A stretch of DNA of 64,000 nt from Yoonia vestfoldensis. GTDB lineage: Bacteria > Pseudomonadota > Alphaproteobacteria > Rhodobacterales > Rhodobacteraceae. The number at the start of each line of letters is the position of its first letter. The first letter of the stretch is position 1. A program made the translations under genes and the position numbers. This document shows positions 1 through 6,907 of this stretch, piece after piece. The notes under the pieces were generated by a model. The model did not search any database and was not told the DNA's origin. It was given only the letters and a program-made list of their open reading frames with translations. The DNA is taken from the NCBI RefSeq assembly GCF_002158905.1, contig NZ_CP021431.1:1426001-1490000 (forward strand). Direction: 5' to 3'.

Positions 1-423
1 GCGGATCCCGCCGTGAAAGCTCAGGTTTTCATTCATCTTGTAGCGCAGCAAGCCGGTAAAGGCGACCGAATCCAGCGTGGCCGTGGTGCCGCCCAGCGCT
101 GTGGATTGCCCGACCGGATAGGCCACATCTGCGCCATAAGGCTCGTCCACGATCAACGCGAAGGACAGCTGGTCGGATAGGTCGGTCTTATAGCCCAGAC
201 CCATGATGCTGTAATCTTTCGCGACATTGCCGGTGTCTCTTGACCCGAAGATGGTAACATCCGTGCCGCTGACGCTGGGCATGACGCGGCCAAAGCTCAA
301 TTCGGCATAATTGCCGTTTTGAAAGATGACCCCGATATTCTGTGCCGAGCGGTCCAACCCGACCGCCTGTGCCACGGACGTCGTCATCAGCAAGGCTGCG
401 CCGACGGTAAGTACCTGTTTCAT
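1..423 (-). CDS. FadL/OMPP1-type outer-membrane transport protein, C-terminus cut by window edge
   Basis: The visible part is the N-terminal 141 residues; the frame is open at base 1. A Sec signal peptide covers residues 1-20, ending in VAQA. The mature part has the alternating glycine/aromatic pattern of a beta-barrel (FQNGNYAELSFGRV, SIMGLGYKTDLSDQLSF, FTGLLRYKMNENLSFHGG), as in FadL-type hydrophobic-substrate channels. Such proteins carry long-chain fatty acids or other hydrophobic compounds across the outer membrane. The start is an ATG at 423, just after the purine-rich stretch GGGGGAGAGC. Two palindromic operator-like sites lie in the 155-bp gap upstream, so expression is probably controlled by lipid or PHA status (inference). 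Family is fairly clear; substrate is unknown. Confidence 0.75.
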   Translation of the reverse strand, partial: MKQVLTVGAALLMTTSVAQAVGLDRSAQNIGVIFQNGNYAELSFGRVMPSVSGTDVTIFGSRDTGNVAKDYSIMGLGYKTDLSDQLSFALIVDEPYGADVAYPVGQSTALGGTTATLDSVAFTGLLRYKMNENLSFHGGIR

Positions 424-483
424 GTGCTCTCCCCCATTCTGTCTGAATTCTGTGCACAAACCGTAGGGAGTGCTCAATCGTTA

Positions 484-506
484 CGTCAATTAATGACGCA
501 ACGTCA
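484..506. promoter_or_regulatory. Triple CGTCA/TGACG half-site cluster upstream of the FadL-like gene
   Basis: Three alternating half-sites are packed together: CGTCA at 484-488, TGACG at 494-498 and CGTCA at 502-506. They form two overlapping inverted repeats with 5-bp and 3-bp spacers. The cluster lies 61-83 bp upstream of the FadL-like start. Its position and symmetry suggest an operator; the regulator is unknown. Confidence 0.4.
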
Positions 507-538
507 CCTTGTCGTGATGTCGTAGCGTAACAAAATTT

Positions 539-556
539 TGCAATGCTGCATTGCAG
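539..556. promoter_or_regulatory. PhaR-like palindrome upstream of the FadL-like gene
   Basis: TGCAATG-CTG-CATTGCA is a perfect inverted repeat, and it contains CTGC-ATT-GCAG. That matches the CTGC-N3-GCAG motif described for the PHA-responsive repressor PhaR in Paracoccus and Rhodobacter. It lies about 120 bp upstream of the FadL-like start and downstream of the DMT transporter. PhaR control is inference from motif resemblance only. Confidence 0.4.
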
Positions 557-578
557 CGCAATAAATGAACCAATGGGT

Positions 579-1445
579 TCAGTTTTGCACCCTGCGGCCC
601 ACATGGCGGATATTGATGTAATTGCCCAGGAAAATCAGCACTGCTCCGGCAAAGACCAGCACTTCCAGCGGTTCATCATAAAGGACCATCCCCACCACCG
701 CGATGGCGGGCAGGCGCACGAAATCCAGCGGCATGACGGTGCTGGCAGGCGCAAGGCTCAGTGCTTTGGTCAGGCAGAAATGCGCGACCAGCCCCGCGAC
801 GCTGATCACCACGACCCATGGCAGGATCGCCCGCGAGGGCACCGCGATATCGCCGTCATAGCCCGCACAGACCAGCCCAAAGACCGCCTGGGTCAGCGTC
901 AGGAAACACAGGATCGAGGTGATCCCTTCGGTCCGCGTCAGCTTGCGCGTGAAAATCGCGCTGAGTGCAAAGAACACCGCACAGCCCGCTGCGGCCAGCA
1001 ATCCGGGGCTGAGATTGGTGGGATCGGGGCGCGCCACGATCACGATACCGACAAAGCCGATCAGTGCGGCGATCAACCCCAATCCGGTCAGCCTTTCCTG
1101 CAAGATCAGCGGCGACAGCAGCATCACCCAGATCGGCGTGGTGAATTCCAGGGCAAAGACCTGCGCCAGCGGGATCGTGATGATCGCGTAAAACCACAGG
1201 TTCTGGCCGGTGAAATGGCAGATGTTGCGCAAAAGATGCAGCCGCAGCTTGCGGAACCGGATGGTGCGGATCGCCCCGGAATATGACGCAACAGCCAGCA
1301 CGATCACAATGCCGATCAGGCTGCGAAACAGCATGATCTCGAATGTGTCCAGTTCCGCGCTGACGCTGCGCCCTGCAATGGCCATGGTGGTAAAGGCGAT
1401 GATCGCGCCGATCATCCACAGGGCGGCCTGTGTCGTGTTGCTCAT
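579..1445 (-). CDS. EamA/DMT-family inner-membrane transporter
   Basis: This 288-residue protein has about ten hydrophobic segments arranged as two EamA repeats (roughly residues 5-140 and 150-285), the usual drug/metabolite transporter architecture. The motif LEFTTPIWVMLLSPLILQE closing the first repeat, and the matching end of the second (LDFVRLPAIAVVGMVLYDEP), are typical of RhaT/YdcZ-like members. It probably exports a small metabolite, but the substrate cannot be read. The ATG at 1445 gives a compact N-terminus. An ATG at 1466 would add seven residues and has AAGG upstream. The reading frame stays open further upstream, but that stretch is arginine-rich and unlike the family. Confidence 0.8.
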   Translation of the reverse strand: MSNTTQAALWMIGAIIAFTTMAIAGRSVSAELDTFEIMLFRSLIGIVIVLAVASYSGAIRTIRFRKLRLHLLRNICHFTGQNLWFYAIITIPLAQVFALEFTTPIWVMLLSPLILQERLTGLGLIAALIGFVGIVIVARPDPTNLSPGLLAAAGCAVFFALSAIFTRKLTRTEGITSILCFLTLTQAVFGLVCAGYDGDIAVPSRAILPWVVVISVAGLVAHFCLTKALSLAPASTVMPLDFVRLPAIAVVGMVLYDEPLEVLVFAGAVLIFLGNYINIRHVGRRVQN

Positions 1446-1648
1446 CTTGAAACCTGACAGGGACATCTGCGCCTTGCGCGCCGGCCCCTTTTGACAGGGT
1501 GGGGTGATTTTGCAAGCGCCGGCCCAAGGCGCAACAGCGCGGCGGCTGCGGCTGCGCGGGCGTCGGGCGGGCCGATCCGGCCGCTTGGACAAACCGGCGC
1601 TGGCTGGATTATCCATTGCTTTCAATGCGTTGAAAAAACTTCTGCCGC

Positions 1649-1663
1649 TTAAGCGGTTCTTAA
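1649..1663. promoter_or_regulatory. Perfect CtrA-type box upstream of the chemoreceptor
   Basis: TTAA at 1649-1652 and TTAA at 1660-1663 are separated by exactly seven bases (GCGGTTC), matching the TTAA-N7-TTAA consensus of the response regulator CtrA. The site ends 52 bp before the chemoreceptor ATG. Its left half is the centre of a 12-bp perfect palindrome (CCGCTTAAGCGG, 1645-1656). CtrA activates motility and chemotaxis genes in Rhodobacterales, and ctrA itself is in this window. Confidence 0.6.
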
Positions 1664-1715
1664 TCGCTCTGGGGGATAACACCCCTGATCTGATTGTTCG
1701 GTGTGAGAGGTATTT

Positions 1716-4070
1716 ATGCGCAATCTCAGTTCTATCCCCCTGTCCCGCAAGCTACCTGTCATTATCGCAGGTATCGGCCTGGCCGCGGCTGTCGCTGTGT
1801 CCGTGCTTAGCTATTATGATTTTCGCAAAACGATGCTGGAATCGGCCACGGCCAATTTCGAAGTCATCGCCGATGAACGCGGCATGGGCATCGAAACCTG
1901 GCTGGACGAGCTTGATCGCAATATGCAGGCCTATGCCAACATGCCAACCATCATTGATGCGGCGCAGGCGCTGTCATCCTCTTTCGGCATGTTGGACAAT
2001 GCCGCCGATCTGCAATCGTCCTATATTGCCAATAATCCCCATCCTGCGGGCCAGAAAGCATTGCTTGACCGCGCGCCAGAGCTGCTGCCGTACAATTTCC
2101 ATCACGGCGTGCTGCACCCGTTCTTTCGCAATGTCGTCGCATCGGGGGGGTATAGCGATGTCTATCTGCTGAACATGGCAGGCGATCTTGTCTATTCCTA
2201 TGCCAAGAATTCCGATTTCGCGACCAGCCTCGTGTCGGGTCCCTATCGGGACACGGGCCTGGGTCAAGCCTTCCGCGCCGCGCGTGATGGCACTGTGGGA
2301 GAGGTCTATTTTTCGGATTACGCAGCCTATCAGCCCGGCGGCGGCGTTGCGGCCTTTTTGGCGACCCCGGTGCAAAACAACGAAGGGGTGATCGTCGGGA
2401 TTTATGCCGCGCAGCTGTCGCCCGCCAATCTTGACCGGATCGTGAACCGCGAAGTGGGGCTGGGGGCAACCGGCCAGATCTATGTCGTCGGTGCCGATAT
2501 GAAAACGCGCAGCGACTCGCGGTTTGCAGGCCGGTTTGACGCTTTGCATGACGCCAGCGGATTGCCGCAGGTCACGGCAGGTGTCGCAGGGACCGCGATG
2601 GCCTTTGAAAATGTGCCGGGGATCAACGGTCAACCCGTCATTGCCAAGGTTGTCGATATCGACGTGCTTGGCACGCGCTGGTGGGTCATCGGCGAAATGG
2701 ACGTGGCAGAGGTGATGATCCCTGTGGATGAGATCCGCACCAAGAAAGCCTTGCTGGCCTTGGTCGTCATGGGGCTGGCTGCGCTCATGGGCTATCTGAC
2801 CGCGCGTTCTGTGCTGGGGCCTTTGGAACGGTTGCGTGACGGGATGGGCCGGGTGGCGCGGCGCGAATATGACGGGATCGTGCCGGATACCGGGCGCGGC
2901 GATGAATTGGGCGTGCTGGCCAAGGCCCTGGTCGATTTTCGCGATAAGCTGCAGGCCTCTGATGCGGCCGAACAGGAACGCAAGAAAGTGCAGGCCGAAC
3001 AGGCGCGTGTCGTTCAGGAATTGAGCAAGGCAATGGTCGCCTTGGCCGAGGGTGATCTGACAGCTGTCATTCAGCAGCCCTTTGACGAAAGCTACGAACA
3101 GCTGCGGCTGGATTATAACCGGACCGTCGCCAACCTGAGCACGACCGTCGGGTCGGTTGTCACCAGCGCGGTCGGCATCCGCGAACGCGCCCTCGAGATG
3201 AGCAGTTCATCTGACGACCTGTCGCGCCGGACCGAGAATCAGGCCGCCACATTGGAAGAAACCGCCGCCGCATTGGACGAGCTGACGGCAAGCGTGCGCT
3301 CTGCTGCTGACGGCGCGCGCGAGGTGGAATCCATTGTGACGAATGCCCAGGATGATGCCGTCGCCAGTGAACCGGTTGTGCAAAAGGCGGTTGCCGCGAT
3401 GACCGCGATCGAAAAATCCTCGGATGAAATCTCGCAGATCGTCGGCGTGATCGATGATATCGCCTTCCAGACCAATCTGCTTGCGCTGAATGCGGGGGTC
3501 GAGGCCGCCCGCGCTGGGGATGCCGGCCGCGGTTTCGCGGTGGTCGCATCCGAGGTGCGCGCGCTTGCGCAACGCTCTTCGGAGGCGGCCAAGCAGATCA
3601 AGACATTGATCGCGGGCAGTTCCGATCAGGTCGCCAATGGCGTCAGCCTGGTCGGCGAGGCGGGCGAGGTTCTGACACGGATCGCGAAACATATCAGCCA
3701 TATCTCGGGGCTGATCTCTGAAATCGCGGCAGGTGCTGCGGAACAATCGACAGGTCTGGCCGAGATCAATATCGGGGTCACCCAGCTGGACAAGGTAACG
3801 CAGCAAAACGCCGCCATGGTCGAAGAAGCGACAGCCAGCAGCCATGCGTTGAACGCCGAGGCGGGCAATCTGGGCGAACTTGTCGCGCGGTTCCAGCTGG
3901 ACAGCACGACAGCCCCCGCTGCCGCCGCGCCGTCACGCCCTGCCGAAAATGTCATGGTGTTCCAATCGCCACGCAGCCAGCAGAAACCCGCCAAGCCAGC
4001 CGCCGCCGCGATGTCTGGCACCTATGGCCGGACCGAAAGCGCCGGCAATGATGATTGGCAGGACTTTTAA
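1716..4070 (+). CDS. Methyl-accepting chemotaxis protein
   Basis: A 784-residue transmembrane chemoreceptor. TM1 is near residues 13-33. A large periplasmic ligand-binding region with a Cache-like look follows to about residue 340 (LNMAGDLVYSY, TPVQNNEGVIVGIYAAQLS). TM2 is near 345-365, then a HAMP segment (LGPLERLRDGMGRVARREYDG). The cytoplasmic signalling hairpin contains the conserved tip region (IDDIAFQTNLLALNAGVEAARAG). The last five residues, DWQDF, resemble the xWxxF pentapeptide that tethers CheR in other receptors. A purine-rich AGAGG lies six bases before the ATG. It stands alone, with no che genes nearby. The perfect CtrA-type box upstream suggests cell-cycle-linked control. Confidence 0.93.
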   Translation: MRNLSSIPLSRKLPVIIAGIGLAAAVAVSVLSYYDFRKTMLESATANFEVIADERGMGIETWLDELDRNMQAYANMPTIIDAAQALSSSFGMLDNAADLQSSYIANNPHPAGQKALLDRAPELLPYNFHHGVLHPFFRNVVASGGYSDVYLLNMAGDLVYSYAKNSDFATSLVSGPYRDTGLGQAFRAARDGTVGEVYFSDYAAYQPGGGVAAFLATPVQNNEGVIVGIYAAQLSPANLDRIVNREVGLGATGQIYVVGADMKTRSDSRFAGRFDALHDASGLPQVTAGVAGTAMAFENVPGINGQPVIAKVVDIDVLGTRWWVIGEMDVAEVMIPVDEIRTKKALLALVVMGLAALMGYLTARSVLGPLERLRDGMGRVARREYDGIVPDTGRGDELGVLAKALVDFRDKLQASDAAEQERKKVQAEQARVVQELSKAMVALAEGDLTAVIQQPFDESYEQLRLDYNRTVANLSTTVGSVVTSAVGIRERALEMSSSSDDLSRRTENQAATLEETAAALDELTASVRSAADGAREVESIVTNAQDDAVASEPVVQKAVAAMTAIEKSSDEISQIVGVIDDIAFQTNLLALNAGVEAARAGDAGRGFAVVASEVRALAQRSSEAAKQIKTLIAGSSDQVANGVSLVGEAGEVLTRIAKHISHISGLISEIAAGAAEQSTGLAEINIGVTQLDKVTQQNAAMVEEATASSHALNAEAGNLGELVARFQLDSTTAPAAAAPSRPAENVMVFQSPRSQQKPAKPAAAAMSGTYGRTESAGNDDWQDF

Positions 4071-4273
4071 CCCATCATCAAGGTCCAATTTGCGGGCGCC
4101 CGTGACGGCGCAACCCTGACCCAGGGCGCCCGTAACCCCACCCACGGCAGCGCAAGACCGGCGATCACCGCCATTGGCCAGCGCCGCCGTGATCTTCTTG
4201 GGCACATCGATCTGCGAATGCACGTCATGCCTGCAGTAAAGCTCTTTTTGACCTATCATCCTGGAGGAATGCG

Positions 4274-5254
4274 ATGATCAAATCTATCCTTGGCACATCA
4301 GCCATTGTCATCATGGCGGCTTGGCCCGCCTTGGCCCAAAATGTTGACCGGACCGGCTGGCCCAGCAGTTTCACACTTGGCACGGCCTCGCAGGGCGGCA
4401 CGTTTTTCGTTTATGGTTCGGGCTATGGCAACCTGATTGCCGAAGAATTGGGCCTGCGCGTCGGTATCGAAATTACCGGTGGCGCGATGCAGAACATGGC
4501 CTTGGTCCATACCGGCGAGGCTGATATGGGGATGACCACATTGGGCCCCGCACAAGCCAGCATCGCAGGCCGCAGCCCGCTGGTTCCGGGCCTGGAGATG
4601 ACCAATGTCTGCGCGCATTTCCCGATGTATGAAACCCCGTTCCACGCGGTGGCCTTGGCCAGTTCCGGCATCACCGCGCTAAGCGAGATCCCCGCAGGCG
4701 CCCGCATCGGATTCGGGCCGGCAGGATCGACAGGTGATACCTATTTCCCCGAAATGATCACCGCGCTGAACATCCCCTTCGAGCATCGTAATGGCGATTG
4801 GAACGAATTGGGGCGCCAGTTGAAAGATGGTCAGATCGATGTGATCGGCTTTGCCGCCGGTGTGCCGGTTCCGCAGGTGGCCGAGCTTGAGGCATCGACT
4901 GCGGTGAATATCATCGAATTCACCGCCGAAGAACAGGCGCTGATGACCGCGCTATTCCCGGTGGCCGATTACACCATCCCCGCCCGGACCTATGCCAGCC
5001 GCAGCGCGCCTGCGCGCGCGGTATCGATGTGGAATTTTGCCATCGTCAATTGTGATCTGCCCGAAAGCTTTGTCTATGAAGCGACCCGCGTCGTCATGCA
5101 GGGCAATGCCCGGATGATGCAGATCAATGCCGCGGCGGCGACCACCGTGTTTGAAAACTGGGACAAGAATACCGTGATCCCCTGGCATCCGGGCGCTGCG
5201 CGTTGGTTCATTGAAAACGGTGCGTCCATTCCGGCGGAGATGATCAAGTCGTAA
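4274..5254 (+). CDS. TAXI-family TRAP solute-binding protein, copy 1
   Basis: A 326-residue periplasmic binding protein with a Sec signal peptide (residues 1-21, cleavage after PALA). The TAXI hallmark is the segment TLGTASQGGTFFVYGSGYGN, which in this family binds small organic acids or amino acids. RBS GGAGG lies six bases before the ATG. The next gene but one repeats it at the same length with long identical blocks, including the C-terminal NGASIPAEMIKS against NGADIPADMIKS. Copy 1 differs locally, for example EELGLRVGIEITGGAMQNMA against EELGVTGGAEVTGGPMQNMA. The copies may thus differ in ligand or expression (inference). No promoter was clearly recognised in the 203-bp gap upstream, which holds a direct repeat GGGCGCCCGT. 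Confidence 0.9.
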   Translation: MIKSILGTSAIVIMAAWPALAQNVDRTGWPSSFTLGTASQGGTFFVYGSGYGNLIAEELGLRVGIEITGGAMQNMALVHTGEADMGMTTLGPAQASIAGRSPLVPGLEMTNVCAHFPMYETPFHAVALASSGITALSEIPAGARIGFGPAGSTGDTYFPEMITALNIPFEHRNGDWNELGRQLKDGQIDVIGFAAGVPVPQVAELEASTAVNIIEFTAEEQALMTALFPVADYTIPARTYASRSAPARAVSMWNFAIVNCDLPESFVYEATRVVMQGNARMMQINAAAATTVFENWDKNTVIPWHPGAARWFIENGASIPAEMIKS

Positions 5255-5270
5255 ACGGGGCAGGCTGTTA

Positions 5271-5462
5271 GCAGATCACGCCTTATGCAGATCACGGTGG
5301 AAGCAGATCAGCTCGTCAGCGGATCGCATCGTTTGGATATCCATTCATAAACAGAGGACGCTGTTAGCAGTTCACGCCCTATGCAGATCAGGCTGCTAGC
5401 AGATCACGCCATAAGCAGATCGCAATATTTGCAGGCCATGCCGCAAACAGATCACGCCGACA
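5271..5462. repeat. 16-bp-period tandem array of 12 degenerate units between the TAXI genes
   Basis: An octamer related to GCAGATCA recurs at exact 16-bp spacing: 5271, 5287, 5303, 5319, 5335, 5351, 5367, 5383, 5399, 5415, 5431 and 5447. Five of the 12 are exact GCAGATCA, and others differ at one or two bases (GCGGATCG, GCAGTTCA, GCAGATCG, ACAGATCA). The units at 5335 and 5351 are the most decayed. A 32-bp higher-order period is clear: GCTGTTAGCAGATCACGCC at 5264 is closely repeated at 5360 and 5392. The array fills the space between the stop codon of copy 1 and its terminator-like hairpin. There are no spacers, so it is not CRISPR. Confidence 0.85.
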
Positions 5463-5465
5463 AAA

Positions 5466-5498
5466 AACAGGGCCGGTGCCGCTTGCATCGGCCCTGTT
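5466..5498. terminator. Terminator-like hairpin after TAXI copy 1
   Basis: The arms AACAGGGCCGGTGC and GCATCGGCCCTGTT pair with one mismatch around a 5-base loop. The stem core AGGGCCGGTGC is almost the same as in the terminator behind copy 2, so it was probably duplicated with the gene. Here the plus strand lacks a T-run after the stem, while an A-run precedes it, so it may terminate poorly forwards and better on the minus strand. Confidence 0.55.
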
Positions 5499-5724
5499 GC
5501 GACTTGTGCTGCCTGCGTTGTCGCGGGGCGCGCGCCGCGCCCGTTGGGTCATTTCCGGCTGCGGCATATGGTCCGATCGCCCGCAGATCCCGCGATCGCC
5601 TGTTATTTTGGCCAGCATCTGCGCCGCAGGACAGAGGATTGACCGCAGCGCGCAGGCATCTGCCGAGATATTGGGCGCAGCCTGCCATTGCAGGCGGCAA
5701 AGCGTCTTGCGACAGCTTAAGCGT

Positions 5725-5752
5725 TTGACAGTCTGGTCCCACTCGCTATTTT
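5725..5752 (+). promoter_or_regulatory. Sigma-70-type promoter for TAXI copy 2
   Basis: TTGACA at 5725-5730 and TATTTT at 5747-5752 are separated by 16 bp, about 75 bp before the ATG. The leader that follows can fold: GTCGC-AAAT-GCGAC is nested within AACCGC...GCGGTT (5762-5800) and followed by TTTT. This may be a leader hairpin affecting readthrough. Confidence 0.5.
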
Positions 5753-5826
5753 CGCGCAACGAACCGCAGGCGGCCGTCGCAAATGCGACCCGTCGCGGTT
5801 TTGCTTTATCATCTGGGAGGAATTCG

Positions 5827-6807
5827 ATGATCAAATCTATTCTTGGCACATCAGCCATCGCACTCGTGGCAGCGCTGCCCGCCTTGGCACAAGATGTCGA
5901 CCGGACCGGCTGGCCCACCAGCTTTACCGTTGGCACAGCCTCGCAGGGTGGCACGTTTTTCGTTTACGGATCGGGCTATGCCAACCTGATTTCCGAAGAA
6001 TTGGGCGTCACCGGCGGTGCCGAAGTCACCGGCGGCCCGATGCAGAACATGGCCTTGGTCCATACCGGCGAGGCCGCGATGGGCATGACCACGATGGGCC
6101 CCGCACAGGTCAGCATCGCGGGCCAAAGCCCGCTGGCACCCGGTCTGGAAATGACCAATGTCTGCGCGCATTTCCCGATGTATGAAACCCCGTTCCACGC
6201 GGTGGCCCTGGCCAGCTCCGGCATCACATCGCTGAGCGAGATCCCCGCAGGCGCGCGGATCGGTTTTGGCCCGGCAGGATCGACAGGCGATACTTATTTC
6301 CCCGAGATGATGACCGCGCTGAACATCGAATTCGAACGTCGCAATGGCGGTTGGAACGATCTGGGCGGCCAGTTGCAGGATGGTCTGATCGACGTGATCG
6401 GCTTTGCCGCCGGTGTGCCGATCCCGCAGGTGGCCGAGCTTGAGGCATCCAATGATGTCAATATCATCGAGTTCACCGCCGAAGAACAGGCGCTGATGAC
6501 CGCGCTGTTCCCGGTGGCCAATTTCGACATCCCCGCCGGTGCCTATGCCAGCCTGGATGCGCCCGCGCGTGCGGTGTCGATGTGGAACTTTGCCATCGTC
6601 AATTGTGATCTGCCCGAAAGCTTTGTCTATGAAGCGACCCGCGTGATCATGGAAGACAATGCACGGATGATGCAGATCCATTCCTCGGCCGCGACCACCG
6701 TGTTTGAAAACTGGGACAAGAATAGCGTGATCCCATGGCATCCCGGTGCCGCGCGTTGGTTCATCGAAAACGGTGCCGATATTCCAGCGGATATGATCAA
6801 GTCGTAA
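5827..6807 (+). CDS. TAXI-family TRAP solute-binding protein, copy 2
   Basis: A 326-residue periplasmic binding protein, the tandem paralogue of the gene at 4274. It has the same signal peptide (residues 1-21, ending PALA) and the TAXI motif TVGTASQGGTFFVYGSGYAN. The start is the ATG after GGGAGGAATTCG; the frame is open for over 300 bases further upstream, but the paralogue, signal peptide and RBS fix this start. It is followed by a good terminator and then the fused TRAP permease. Copy 2 is therefore the more likely cognate partner, made in excess over the permease through partial termination (inference). The substrate is unknown. Confidence 0.9.
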   Translation: MIKSILGTSAIALVAALPALAQDVDRTGWPTSFTVGTASQGGTFFVYGSGYANLISEELGVTGGAEVTGGPMQNMALVHTGEAAMGMTTMGPAQVSIAGQSPLAPGLEMTNVCAHFPMYETPFHAVALASSGITSLSEIPAGARIGFGPAGSTGDTYFPEMMTALNIEFERRNGGWNDLGGQLQDGLIDVIGFAAGVPIPQVAELEASNDVNIIEFTAEEQALMTALFPVANFDIPAGAYASLDAPARAVSMWNFAIVNCDLPESFVYEATRVIMEDNARMMQIHSSAATTVFENWDKNSVIPWHPGAARWFIENGADIPADMIKS

Positions 6808-6815
6808 ACAAGCCC

Positions 6816-6846
6816 AGGGCCGGCGCAGTTTGCACCGGCCCTTTTT
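6816..6846 (+). terminator. Intra-operon terminator between binding protein and permease
   Basis: AGGGCCGGCGC and GCACCGGCCCT pair with one mismatch and are followed by TTTTTC. It starts nine bases after the stop codon of TAXI copy 2 and ends 61 bases before the permease start. A partially leaky terminator here would give more binding protein than permease. Confidence 0.7.
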
Positions 6847-6907
6847 CGAGGGGCGCTGCGCCTGCCAAGCCGGGGCACGCCCTGATTTGTATGAGGGATA
6901 TTGGGTA

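Noticed and set aside
5271..5462. CRISPR array
   Set aside because: The units follow each other without unique spacers, are only 16 bp long and degenerate, and there are no cas genes. It is a plain tandem repeat.
5476..5826. N-terminal extension of TAXI copy 2 by about 117 codons
   Set aside because: The paralogue, signal peptide and RBS all fix the start at 5827; the extension crosses a hairpin and a promoter.
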